The position numbers and the translations under genes were made by a program. The notes under the pieces were generated by a model. The model made no database searches. It was not told the DNA's origin and saw only the letters and a program-made list of their open reading frames with translations. DNA of 64,000 bases from Ilyonectria destructans (Eukaryota > Ascomycota > Sordariomycetes > Hypocreales > Nectriaceae), in the NCBI GenBank assembly GCA_020740775.1, contig JAHEWK010000030.1, positions 62,001 through 126,000 on the forward strand. Reading direction: 5' to 3'. Shown here one piece after another: positions 42,250-53,299 of the stretch; position 1 is the first letter of the stretch; the number at the start of each line of letters is the position of its first letter.

Positions 42250-44733
42250 CTATTCAGCCTCACTTTCAGAGGTTGACACTAACTCTTCAGCCTCTTGCTG
42301 CTGTGATGAATCGTCAACCTCGCTGGCCCTGTCCTCGCCCTCGAATAGCCATTTTGACTCAGCAAGAGCCAGCTCGTCGTCGCTTAGAGTCCCACAGCCG
42401 GCATCCAGCTTACTTTCGAGGTGTGACTTAAGCAATGGATCCAGGTCCTTGATAAGGCCAGCACGGTACCAAGAGCGTAAGACCTGACAAATGGCGATAA
42501 TCTCAGCATCTAGGTTCGTACGCAACCCCGAGACCATCTTGCCAGCAGCTGAAAATAACCTCTCACACTCGGCTGACATCGGCTGGATCGTCAGGAAGTC
42601 CAATGCCATCCTGGATAACCGAGGATATCTGCCTTGCTTAGTGATCCAGTAACCAATTGGATCACGAACGTTGACGTCGCTGGCGTCGCGATCCGTCTGC
42701 CACGCTTGGTACTCGTCACCAACAATAGCTGCTGCGTAGGCTGGTATTGAGCTTGGCAGACGACTGTTCTTCTCGAAGGGATTGAAAAACCGAGGTCTTT
42801 TTGCTGGTGGCTCGTCGTCGCCTCTGCTGCTGCTGGTTCTAACCTCGAGATGAGCGTAATCGGACAGCCAGACGTCGGCAACCATCTCTTTTGCCTTTTC
42901 AACCCAGCTAGGCTTATGAGCCCACGTTTCATCAAACCAGTCCCAACGATAAGCTGGATGGAGCGCCATAGCCGTATAGTAGATGGGCGTCTCGTCCAGC
43001 CGCCGATAATATTCATCCAGCTTATCCCAAGCAAGGTTGATTCCGATGCGGAAGTGCTCTGGATCAGAAAAATCAGCAGCAAGCTGCTTATATTCTTCCA
43101 GTGTGTTAAGCAGCAACTCATAGCCAAGCACCACGTCCCAGATATTGCCATAGGAGCCAGTCCAGCCTTGCTTACGCCTGCGGATGTGTCCATCACCCTC
43201 AAGTGTCTTTACCACGGTCTCAAAAACAGTCAGAATAGCCTCCAAATGGTAAATAACCTCCCAGTCTTTGTCCGTTAACTGATTCTCGTCTCGGAGGATG
43301 CGTGGTTTTTCGCCAACTTGGCTTGTGTCACTTGGCCAGTCTTTTTAGACCGATTTTCGTCCTCCCATTGCGCCTTATACTTGATCAGTAGGAGTTCGAT
43401 AGAGGTTTTCAACCGTAGAGTCCTGCGGATCATGTAGAGTTGTGACAGCCAACGCGTGTCGTTGTCGATAATTAGCTTGAGTGGTTTCTTCGATCGGAGT
43501 TTAAGAGTGGTGGCGCGATTAATTTCGTCCTGTTAGATATACCGAGTTAATATGAGACGAATAGGATTTAGTTAAACCGCTTACCCTCTGGACCTCCTTG
43601 AACAAGTAAATCAGCCGGTGGCTAATACGCACATCAACTACGATATTGTGTAACTTGCCAACTGGTCCTTTTTTGCGCCATTGAGCGTATTCAGTATCAG
43701 ATAACGCTTCTGCGCCTGACAATTGCTTCTCGAACGCGTCGGCGTTTTTGCCAAATAAGAGCGCCTTGGCTGACAAGTTAATTGTGTGGCCAATACAGCG
43801 TTCTCGGCGCAGTCGGCCATCGAACCCAAGTTCAGCACCAATGACCTCCATGGCAGTATCGTTGTTTTCTGCATTGTCGAGCGTGAAATAGCCAACCTTC
43901 TCTGGACCCACGCCAAGAGTGTGTAGGACGTCGAGAACTTCCCCACCGATCGTTGAGCCGAAGTGACGATGAGCCTCTGGAACTCCAATCATGATTTTGC
44001 ATGGCCGATTCTTCTCGTCTCTGAAAAAACAAGCAATGCCGTAGAGGGCAAGCTTATTTCGAGACGTCCAGCCATCAAATGAAATATGAAGGGCTCCAGG
44101 GGAGTTCCTCAGCACCTCGATAACCGTCTGCTTGTGGCGGTTATACTCTTGAATGATCTTATATCGGACAGCCGTGGCAGTCAAGTTGGCGTGTTGGATG
44201 GAAACGGAGGGACTCAAATAGTCGAAGATTTCTCGGAGGATGGGGTTCTCGGCGAAGGAAAATGACTGGTTGCTACTGACGATTAATTCGACTAGCATAC
44301 GCTGAAAGTGTTGCTTATCAAAGCGTGAGATGAAGCTATTCGCGATATTCTGTTCCGTAGGCTTGTTGACGTCCAGTTTCAAAACAGAGGCAATAGTCGG
44401 CTGGTTCGATTTCAGTGCGCCTTCGGATTTGAGCTGTGCTGTGCTCTTTTTCTCTCCCTCTGGTGCTGGTGTTTTGTGCTCACGCCATAGATGATTTGCC
44501 GCGTTCTGGAGACCTGAAGAGGTAAAACTCGCGATAATGGGACGATTTCCGAGGACACAGTCCTTGCAAGCCCATTTGCGTAAGCCATGACGTTGAATAT
44601 CATAGCCAAAGTCCCACAGCCAAGAGCTAGTATCACGAGCGCGTTCTGACCAATTCCAGCCTCTGAAATGGCGAAAAAGACGGTCTTCGAGCTGCTGCTG
44701 TTGGCCTGGTTGGCCTGGCTGGTTGGCTGACAT
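42250..44733 (-). pseudogene. hAT transposase with one homopolymer frameshift
   Basis: Exon 1 (44733-43585) and exon 2 (43529-42250) are joined by a GTAAGC-CAG intron. The N-terminus has a BED-like finger (WACKDCVLGN, ANHLWREH). The DDE region includes LHISFDGWTSRNK, GYFTLDNAENNDTAM and RERCIGHTINLSAKAL. The C-terminal dimerisation domain reads YPRLSRMALDFLTIQPMSAECERLFS. Near 43306-43310 a run of five T (A on the coding strand) shifts the frame; one more base would rejoin KLAK to PRILRDENQL and give about 809 codons. Everything else is open. This could be a real inactivating deletion or a homopolymer error. The acidic Ser-rich tail is encoded to 42250. Confidence 0.8.
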
Positions 44734-44828
44734 CAAATTTTTTTTTTTTAGCAAAAATAAAGCAGGAAATCTGTAGAAAACGCGCTCAATAGGGGTAGTT
44801 TCTCGTCTAATATTATTAGATTAGCTGT

Positions 44829-45092
44829 AGGGGTGATCGACCTCGGCTAACTTGGGTCCAGGTACCTCAATTTAATAGGCAGTCATATACAAAAATAAGT
44901 ACTATGAACCATACAGGGTCAGGGAATATCCCACTGTACCTAAATCCACCTAAATCCACTCCATTACATCCACTTTCGTGTCCAAGTGTAGTGGATTATT
45001 ACGTAATCTGAGCGCCGACAAGTGGATGTAATAGAGATGGGCCACTTATATGTGGTCCACGTGGATTTACAGTGTAGTGGGTTCGAGCCTTG
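44829..45092. repeat. Dispersed ~260-bp repeat, copy 2 (right end of the hAT element)
   Basis: Nearly collinear with 5483-5746; differences are scattered single bases. It contains the tandem CCTAAATCCAC motif and ends exactly where readable ATP synthase sequence begins. Confidence 0.8.
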
Positions 45093-46550
45093 TGTGTATG
45101 AACCTCGAGTCCGGCCAGGTCGGTATTGTGCTTTTCGTTTCCGACCCTTTTGTCAAGCAAGGTGAGACTGTTAATCGTATCGGAGAACTTGTGAGTGATC
45201 GGACCTCTTAAGATTGTGATTAGGTACTAACTTTTGCTAGGTGGATGTCCCTGTGGGCCCCGAGTTGCTTGGTCGTGTAATTGATGCTCTCGGGAACCCC
45301 TTTGATGGAAAGGGTCCCATCTACGCCAAGGAAAAGCGCCGAGCCCCAACTGAAGGCGCCTGGTATCCTAATCCGCTGTTCCGTAAACCAGCCGGTCCTG
45401 ACCGGTCTCAAGTCCATTGATACCCTAGTTCCCATCGGACGTGGTCAACGTGAGGTGATGATCGGCGATCGTCAAACCGGAAAGACCGCCATCGCCGGTG
45501 GAACCATCCTTAACCAGAAACGGTCGAACAGCGGCTCTGATGAGACTAAGATGCTGTACTGCATCTACGTCGCCATTGGGCAGAAGCGATCTACAGTTGT
45601 GCAGCTTATTAAGAGGCTGGAGGAGAATAACGCCATGAAGTACACTGTTGTGGTGGCCGCGACTGCCTCCGAGGCTGCGCCTCTCCAATACCTAGCCCCC
45701 TTCACCGCCAACCTCTATCGGAGAGTGGTTCCGTAATAATGTCAAACACTCTCTAGTTATCTATGATGATCTCTCCAAGCAGGCCTCCGCCTATCGTCAG
45801 ATGTCCCTTCTTCTCCGTCGTCCCCTCGGACGTGAAGCTTACCCTGGTGACATCTTCTATCTGCACGCTCGAGAAGTCGAGCGTGCAGCCAAGATGAATG
45901 AAAAGCATGGCGGTGGCTCAATAACTGCCCTGCCCATCGTTGAAACTCAAGGTGGAGATATGTCTGCCTACATTCCTACTAATGCTATTTCTATTACTGA
46001 CGGCCTAATCTTTTTGGTGGCCGAAATGTTCTATAATGGCATCCGACCTGCCGTTAACGTCGCTCTGTCCGTATCGCGTGTCGGTTCTGCTGCACAGCTC
46101 AAGGTCATGAAACAAGTAGCAGGGTCCTTGAAGTTCCTCTTGGCCCGGCATCGTGAAGCGGCTTCCTTTATCCGGTTTGATTCCGACTTAGATGCTGCCA
46201 TCGATCAAACTCTCTGCAAAGGTGAACGTTTGAGCAATCAAAATCCGTTCTTCGTAAACCTATGAAGCTGATCCTAGTATCAACAGTTGACTGAACTCCT
46301 AAAGAAGAAGCAGTACTCTCCTATGGCCGTCAACGAGATAGTTCCTCTTATTTTCGCTGGGGTTAACGGTTACATCGATAACGTCCCCGTCTACAGAATC
46401 CCACGATGGGAAGCTGAGTTTATGGCGCACCTTAAGATTGACGGGTCGGAGCTGATGGCTGCTCTGGATACGGTAGAAACGATCAGTAAGGACCTTGAGG
46501 CCAAATTGCGGGTTGTCATCCGTAATTTCACCCAGAGCTTCCTAGGTTAA
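45093..46550 (+). pseudogene. Mitochondrial F1 ATP synthase alpha subunit (ATP1-like), truncated and frameshifted
   Basis: Starting just after the hAT end, the frame reads NLESGQVGIVLF, then after a standard intron (about 45192-45240) [20 protein letters not shown]. After a frame change near 45350 it reads [27 protein letters not shown] and the P-loop [14 protein letters not shown] second frame change near 45705 precedes [27 protein letters not shown] and [20 protein letters not shown]. The C-terminal exon (46288-46550) reads LTELLKKKQYSPMAVNEI and ends at the normal FTQSFLG stop. About 160 N-terminal residues, including the mitochondrial presequence, are gone. The retained introns show it is a genomic duplicate, not a processed copy. 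A functional ATP1 must exist elsewhere. Confidence 0.85.
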
Positions 46551-46736
46551 TAAATGAAATAATTTTGATGACGGTCTTCTAGCTAGAGTGGTTGTTCTAA
46601 GTAGTCTGGACTCCGCAGAATATTAGGGTGACTGGCACAGATGAGTTAACTCCAGGGTGCATTGTGTTTATCGTACAATGTGGCTAAGTCTACAGAAAGA
46701 AATATGAGAAGTATTGCCCCTTGTGAATCTGCTACA

Positions 46737-49700
46737 TCATCCCAAGTAGTCTTTCAACTCTTCCGACTCCTCTAACAAAGTGTTGAACGAGAATGGTGCA
46801 AACGGCCAACCCGCAAACTCTGCGAACTTGGAGAAGGACTCAACCCACGCCAATCTGAGCGAGTGCAACAAGGCACTGGTACCCTCCATGCACACCAAAA
46901 TGGCAATCGCTATAAAACTTATCAGTGGCCATCTTGTAGCAGTGAAATTGAAGGCAGAGCTTACTGAGGAAGAGCCACATATAGAAACAGACGACAATCA
47001 TAATGACGCCGACAACGCCTCCCGTCTTTAGAGCACGGCCTAGAGTCATGTTCCAAAGCACCACACTCAGTTGCTGATGGGCCAGCGACAAGGCCCAGAG
47101 ACGTAGGTACGAAGCAGTGCGGGAAACGCAGTTCAAGCAAAACTCTGTAGGCACGGGTTAGGATCCAATGTCCCCTGGATTGCAGACGAAGCGGCAGCTT
47201 ACCAATAGTGTGGATGACTTGGTGAATCATGACCTCGCCAAACTCGAACTCCTCGTGGTCTTCGTCAATGTTCTGGGTAATCATTGCAACACCATCGCCA
47301 TCATCGCCAAAGCTGTCGCCGTGTCCATTGACCAAAGCCTCGTTCTCATCGTCACCGCCCAGGGCGCTAACACGGGAGGTTTCGCCGATGCCGCGATTAC
47401 CCTTAGCGCGGGCACGGTTGTGTTCCCAACGGAGAAAGAAGGGCTTGAGGAAGAGCAGGATCGGGACCTGGACAAAAGCTATCAAAAGCAGAATGACCTG
47501 AACATACTCTTGCCCAGCGTACAAGCGCTCGTCAAGAGTTCCAGGCTGCAGGAACATGTAGATCAACATGTTCAGAAGGCCAGGAGGCTGCGCACCAGTA
47601 TAAAACCAGTCCACAGACCACTTATAGATGATGCAAAAGACGAGGTAACCGAAGATAGCCTGGAAAAAGATCATTCTAGGAAGGAAATTACCCCAGATAT
47701 CAATGGGCTTCTTGAAATGTCTCGCGTTGATGTAGGAGAAGCAAAGCGAGTAGGTCATGTGAGCCCAGCCGAGGATGATACTCATCTTCATCTTGTAGCT
47801 GTTGCTAAAGAGAAGATTGTTCTCTGTTCCATGCCATGCCCAATCTAGACCAAATGGGTAGCGGTAGCCGTCGTCGTTTAACGTAGCAGAAACAGACTGT
47901 TTTTCTTGCCAGCCCTCCGGCTTCTTGAACGTCCAAGCGCTGTCAAACAGGGTCATAGACTTGGAGAAGGCGTCATTGTAGATGAGGCCAGTGAATAAAG
48001 AGAAGACTGCCATGACCAGCGCAATGTATCGGTCGTAGAAGATCATGGCGAACAGTTCGAATGTAACCTTCTTCAGAGGCTTCTCCCAATAGATCATGGC
48101 CAACGCAGCAGAGAGCATTAGAACAGCGTGTCCAAAGTCGCCAAACATCACAGCAAAGAGGAAAGGGAAGGTAATGATGACAGGCATGGCCGGGTTAACC
48201 TCCTGGTAGGTGGCTGTACCATACGCATTGACAATGGTCTGGAAGCCTTCGGTAAACTTATTGGTCTTCATATAAGTGGGTGGCTTCTTGTTGGTTCGAA
48301 CCTCATTGATGATGGACGGAACGGAGAGACCAGCTCGGTTGGTGACGTCCTGGAGAGTAGTCCTGATGAGAGGCAAATCATTGGTGGGACACCAACCCTC
48401 AGCGATGAGGGTCCGGTGGGCAGAATCGTAAGAGAACAGGTTGAGGGTGGTGTATACAGCCTTCTCCTTTGCAATGAGCACCATCCAGGCAGACAGAGAT
48501 TGTGAAATTTGGTTGAGCTCTGCCTCAAGAGTAGTCTGGGTGTTGCGAAGGACGCTCTGGACGTCCTCGAGACGATTGTTCACCCCGTGAATCTGGTCAC
48601 GTCGGATGTCGCTGTTCTCGTCGACATTGTACACCTTAGGGTTCCGTCGAGGTAATTTACCAAACGGTAATTACCTCTCTGACCAAAGTTTTTGACGTCA
48701 GAAACCTCGAGGTATGTTACATGTCAAAAACCTCTCATTGGCCGATGTCCATTTCATCCCCACTATTTTCCAGATCGGTCTCTTCCCAACCCCTGCCACC
48801 CACAGCAATAGACTCTTGGAAGGCGTTTTCTATCTTTGTCAGCTTAGCAACATCAACTGTCTCCCAGTTTTTGACAGGCATCGGTTCTGCCGGATTATCT
48901 TTGACCGTCTTGAGCCTCTTTAGCACCCGACTGTTCATATAGATGAAAGTGACCTTATCAGTGCTAAGTGGACTAAGCCGACTCCGAAGCTTACAATGAA
49001 TGTAGTTCGTAGCACTGAAGGAACGCAGAAGAGAATTTGGTGATATTTGTGCGCTGCATCCGTTATTTGACGCACTAAACCTATTCTGTGCATCATCTAA
49101 TCCTAATATGGTAAGGCACTAAGCCTAAACGGGAGGGTTTTTGACGTAAATTACCGCCAAAAACCCCCTTTAGGAATTTGACGGTCAAAAACGGAACCCT
49201 AGTACACCTCAGCTCCCATAGATTCAGCTATCTTCCGGATCTTGGCGACAATCTCTTTGCCATGAGTAAAGATGAGAAAGACATTCTTCTTGACAGCCTC
49301 GTTGTTCGTGGGGTCGGTCAACGGCTCCAGAATCCCCGACTGTTTCATGTACAGGTTGCCACGAAGAGTTCGCCAGAGATACGCTCAAAGGTAGCAACAC
49401 GATCCCTGGAGATGACGCCAGCGACGAAGTCAATTCTCATGCCGGGAAATGATCTCTCGACGTCAGGCGCAGCGTTATGCTGCTCAACGTCGGAGAGCAA
49501 CGGCGCGTCATCGTTGTGTGTAGAGGCTCAAATCTCCTCCACGTTGCCGGGAGCGCGATCAAAGAAGCCGCCAGCCTCCCTCAGCACCCAGCGCCATTCA
49601 GTGAGGTCGCCCTCACGCTTCTTGAGGTTCTCGTAGCTGTCGTTCAGTGCGGAGACGCGCTGCTCAAGCTTCTGGCTTCGCTCGGCGAGTTCATCAATTT

Positions 49701-50087
49701 CCGAGGCAGAGGGCGACGCGAGCCTCTCAGCATCAAGATTAAGCTTTCGAAGTGTGATTCCGGCCTTTTCCATCTGCATTTAGAAGTATCCTGCGTCCCA
49801 TTAGGCTGAGTGCATTCCGAGGGGTTACAATGACGTACGCAGCCGTCGTTCGACATTGTGAAGGCGTCGGATCTCCTGGGTGAAAGTTCGCTGAAAGGCG
49901 CTGACATCCTCATTGAGCTGGATGAAATGACACATGAGTAGCCTGCATGGAGGCTTACGTCGCGGAACTGGCACAATCCAAGCTCGCCAAGGGCAGTGAC
50001 GACCTCCCGATCGATTTCTTTGGAGACGTACAGCTGCACCATGCTCATGTCCGCCGAGCGGAATGGGGTATCATGTCGTGGAGCCAT
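46737..50087 (-). pseudogene. V-type ATPase subunit a (VPH1-like), split by a MITE
   Basis: The minus strand from ATG 50087 reads [20 protein letters not shown] and [10 protein letters not shown], an intron, [19 protein letters not shown], another intron, then [20 protein letters not shown]. Further pieces are NEAVKKNVFLIF, then after the insertion YNVDENSDIRRDQIHGVNNR and a long open exon (48634-47212) with the membrane domain (FPFLFAVMFGDFGHAVLM). The C-terminal exons end in [18 protein letters not shown] and SEELKDYLG, stop at 46737. Breaks are a TAA near 49780, a TGA at 49528-49530, a one-base loss near 49380, the MITE at 48637-49201, and a spoiled splice donor near 46965. Known relatives are the about 850-residue proton-channel subunit of the vacuolar membrane. 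This copy cannot make it. Confidence 0.85.
48637..49201. mobile_element. hAT-type MITE inserted in the V-ATPase copy
   Basis: The 565-bp insert has inverted ends TAGGGTTCCGT and the exact 8-bp target duplication GTACACCT at 48629-48636 and 49202-49209. Removing it restores the reading frame EVY-NVDEN. The interior holds repeated words such as TTTTTGACGT, AAAAACC and GGTAATTTACC but no ORF of note. Confidence 0.9.
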
Positions 50088-51909
50088 GGTGATGCAGCTC
50101 GGGGACACCAGGACCAGACTCGAGGTTGTGGTGTAGCTCGTCAACGAGCCAAGGGAAGCCTGTTGTCGTGACATCTTGATTGGTTTCAAAAGCCAGTCAA
50201 AGGCAGGCTGGGTACTGGGCACTTGCAGTTGCGTTTCCGGCCCCGCAGTGCCGATATACATGCACCAGGTATGGATTTTAACCGGTGCTTACAAGGGTAG
50301 ACACGAGGCAAAGGTGACAAATCCATGGCATATGCACCTGGACTCCCGCTGAGCGACTCCTTCCATTGGACGGCCACAATCCACTTTCATCAATCAGTAG
50401 TCAAATGCCGATTGAGTTAAGGGTGGCTGTGGACAGGGGTGCTCTGTCCAAGAAAGTATGTTTAATCCCCATTGGGGACAAACGCAAGTCTAATCGTATT
50501 CACTTCTGTTGAAAGGACCAGGCATATATACTACATTCACACTATCATCAGAGTGGGTACCCATTACTTTTGCAGATTGTATCTCAACAACTTCAACCCT
50601 TCTCTTTACTGGCCCCAGCCCAGCTCCAGATTTTACTCACAGGTCCTGCAAGATGGAATCCCAGTATAAGGTACATTCTGAAGTGAGTGTATACCATCGC
50701 TCTCTATTATACTCAGATTGATTAATACTTTATAAGGCCAAGAAACTTGACAATAGGGCGGAACGTCTCCTAGAGATATATGGAAAGACACCAACCCAAG
50801 GAGATCTTCTTCACTATCAGTTGGACGTATACATGCTGCATCTAGCCCCCTCCGTTTATCGCTTAGTTTGGATCCAGCTAATCCAGGGATCCACTGCAGG
50901 GAAGAAAGTACTTCGATTCTGGTGACTTCGCGCTCTCGTAAGCCCAGAAACCCTCCAATATCGGCGAAATTAGGACTCGGACTTAATATCCGGCCGGGAG
51001 AATATATCTCATCCATTATCTCCCGTACCGAACCCTAATATTATGTCTTACCTCGTTTCATTGTGGACTGGCAAAGGGAAGGATTGACGAGGGCTTTGGC
51101 CACCACAGCCAGATGGTCATTCTCAGTGCCTGCTTCCGGATAGCTAGCCGCAGAAATTCCGCATCTGGTTACCGATTCCCCCCATAGACGGGATCCATAC
51201 CGTTCAAATGTGGGGGTCTGACTAGTTGGGTCTTGTGGTCGCTGCTATGAATATGGTAAACGTCTACCGGTCGCCGATATCGTTATTACTTCGATGAGGA
51301 TTCAGCAGACGAAGAAGAAATTATATCTCGCTGTGGAGATACCTGGGCATCATGGTCTGGTTCGGGAGGTGGCCTGGGTTCCCGAGAATATATCAGTTGT
51401 TACGACATTATCGCTACAGTGTGCCAGTATGGCTATGCTCGTGTCTTCCGGGTTGAGACGCCATATTCCGAGGATGGCGGAACTCATTGTCTGCTGCCAA
51501 CCTCCTCAAGCCCCAGCCTCACTCCTCGAAAGACACACCTCAGACCAAGAGGAACGGCGCAAGTACGCCCGCTGAAAAGCAGCCGCAACAACAGCGACAG
51601 GAGCAACAACAAACACAGCCGCCGACACCTCAAACACATCCTCAAAACCATCATCAGCATCACAAACCCTCTGGTCTCAGCAGCGGCCTCGCCAAATCAG
51701 GAACCCCACAGCGACCGACAGTGACAGACAGTGGACTGGTCAGCCGGAGCAGGTCAAGCACACGTTCCGGGAGATATCAAAGCTTGACAACCACCGAACA
51801 CCTGTGCGGCACTGACCACGGGCTGGGTGACCTTGGTGGCCTGGGCACCAGCTTAGACGATGCGTTGGCGGGCTGGGTTGCTCAAGTAGGTTACGTCCTC
51901 GTTCTCGAA
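50088..51909. other. Intergenic plus decayed tail of the desaturase
   Basis: The plus ORF 51487-52428 is antisense shadow of the desaturase. Immediately downstream of the desaturase stop (51909 to about 51785, minus strand) the same frame continues FENEDVTYLSNPARQRIV, a stop, then AGAQATKVTQPVVS. It is the expected family tail, no longer attached. Between about 50260 and 51780 I recognise no gene. Confidence 0.5.
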
Positions 51910-53299
51910 CTAGGCACGCTTCCAGATCTCGACCTCGCAGCCGCCGCGAAGGATACCCACACGCATGGTCGACAGGAGGTTGTGGGCGGCGTTGGAGTGG
52001 TTGTAGACACCGCCGTTGAAGACGGCGGTGGCATCCTTGCCAATAGCGGAGGAGATGAGTGCCTTGCCACCGGGGTGGTCCTTAATGAAGTCGGCCACGT
52101 CGTGGATGACACCGGCAATGGCAACGAGGGCCTTTCCGTTCTTGGAGTCGGCCACGAAGTCGTCCCAGTGGATAACAGGGAGCTGCTCCAGGGGAATACC
52201 CCAGTCGAGGGTAGCACGCTTCTGGTCGAGCTTCTTCTGCATCTGCTGGACACGACCCTTCTCGATCTCATTCTGGCGGAATTGCTTCAGGTCGTAGGCA
52301 AGGCCAAGTTGCTTCCAGATCCAGATGGACCACTTGGTGGGGTCATACTGGTACCACTCGATGGCGTTTCGGTAGTCCGAGGGAAACTCGTGGTGGAAGT
52401 TATGGTAGCCCTCACCGAGGGTGACTAGAGCGGTAATGACGTGGTCACGGGGCGAGTTTCGGTCGTCGAAGGGCTGGTCACCGAGCCAGTGGGCGAGGGA
52501 GTTGACGCAGAAAGTGGCCTGCTGGAGGAAGCATATTCGGAGGATACCGGCGTAGACGAAACCGCCGAGCCAGTCGCTCCAACCGAAACCAGCGACGATA
52601 GTAGGCAGGACAAAGGCCATGAAGATGACGCACTTGAGATAGTTGCGGTGCTGCCAGACAACGATGGGGTCCTCGTTAAGGTCGGTGATGTCGGTTCGGC
52701 CCTGGCGCTTGGGGTTCTGCTTAAAGACCATCCATCCGATGTGGGCGTAGAGGAGACCTTTGCGGATGGAGTAGGGGTCCTTCTCGGTGTCGGTGTATCG
52801 GTGGTGAGCACGGTGGCCGTAGGACCACCAGCGGATAGAGCCCTCAATAGCACCAGCTCCGACAGCAGCCAGGTAGATTTTGAGGGGAGTAGTGGCCTTA
52901 TAGGAAGTGTGAGCCCAAAGACGATGGTAACCTACAAAATGGCGGAAGGTCAGTATCGACAAGCAGCGGAAGGGGAGCGCAATTGAACAAGGACTCACCA
53001 GCAGTGATTCCAAGGCCGGTGTTGAAGTAGAAGATGATGGCCCAGATGGCAGTATAGAGGCGAAGAGGGACCCAGTAGGCGGAGATAAAGCCAATGATGG
53101 GAATGATGATGATGAGAGTGGTGTTGAGCCAGTTGATGTGGAGGTGGATGTTGGACCAAGTCATTGGAGTGCCGGTAATGTGAAGCTTCTTGGGATCGTA
53201 CTTGGTGTTGCTTCGGAGCGGCTTGTAGTCGGTGGTGCCGTCTGGGAAGGCCGCGGCCTCCTTGCTGGCCACCTTGCTGGCCAAACACAACGACGCCAT
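51910..53299 (-). CDS. Delta-9 (stearoyl-CoA) fatty-acid desaturase with cytochrome b5 domain, C-terminally shortened
   Basis: Exons 53299-52999 and 52931-51910 give 440 codons; the 67-nt intron splits codon 101. The enzyme inserts the first double bond into palmitoyl- and stearoyl-CoA in the ER membrane, using its own fused cytochrome b5. Histidine boxes are HRLWAH (103-108), HRAHH (140-144) and HNFHH in [18 protein letters not shown]. Hydrophobic segments flank the first box. The b5 fold holds the heme motif HPGGK ([13 protein letters not shown]). Translation ends at EIWKRA, TAG at 51910-51912, where relatives continue with Gln-Phe-Glu-Asn. CAG to TAG would remove about 35-40 tail residues. 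All catalytic motifs remain, so activity is likely. The start [16 protein letters not shown] is a plausible first ATG. Confidence 0.85.

Larger units (their letters stand above)
42086..45092 (-). mobile_element. Younger hAT-type transposon
   Basis: The left end (42086) begins CAAGGCTCGGAACCACTACAC and the right end, read inward from 45092, begins CAAGGCTCGAACCCACTACAC. Both are followed by TGGACCA. Subterminal GTGGATTTT and AAATCCACC words are frequent near both ends. The flanking 8-mers do not match, so rearrangement or a wrong boundary is possible. The right ~260 bp also exist as a separate copy at 5483-5746. Confidence 0.65.

Noticed and set aside
47168..47848. 226-codon plus-strand ORF
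   Set aside because: Antisense to the V-ATPase membrane-domain exon; no motif.
51487..52986. Long plus-strand ORFs (313 and 181 codons)
   Set aside because: Antisense to the desaturase; low-complexity Val/Gly/Leu-rich translation without domains.
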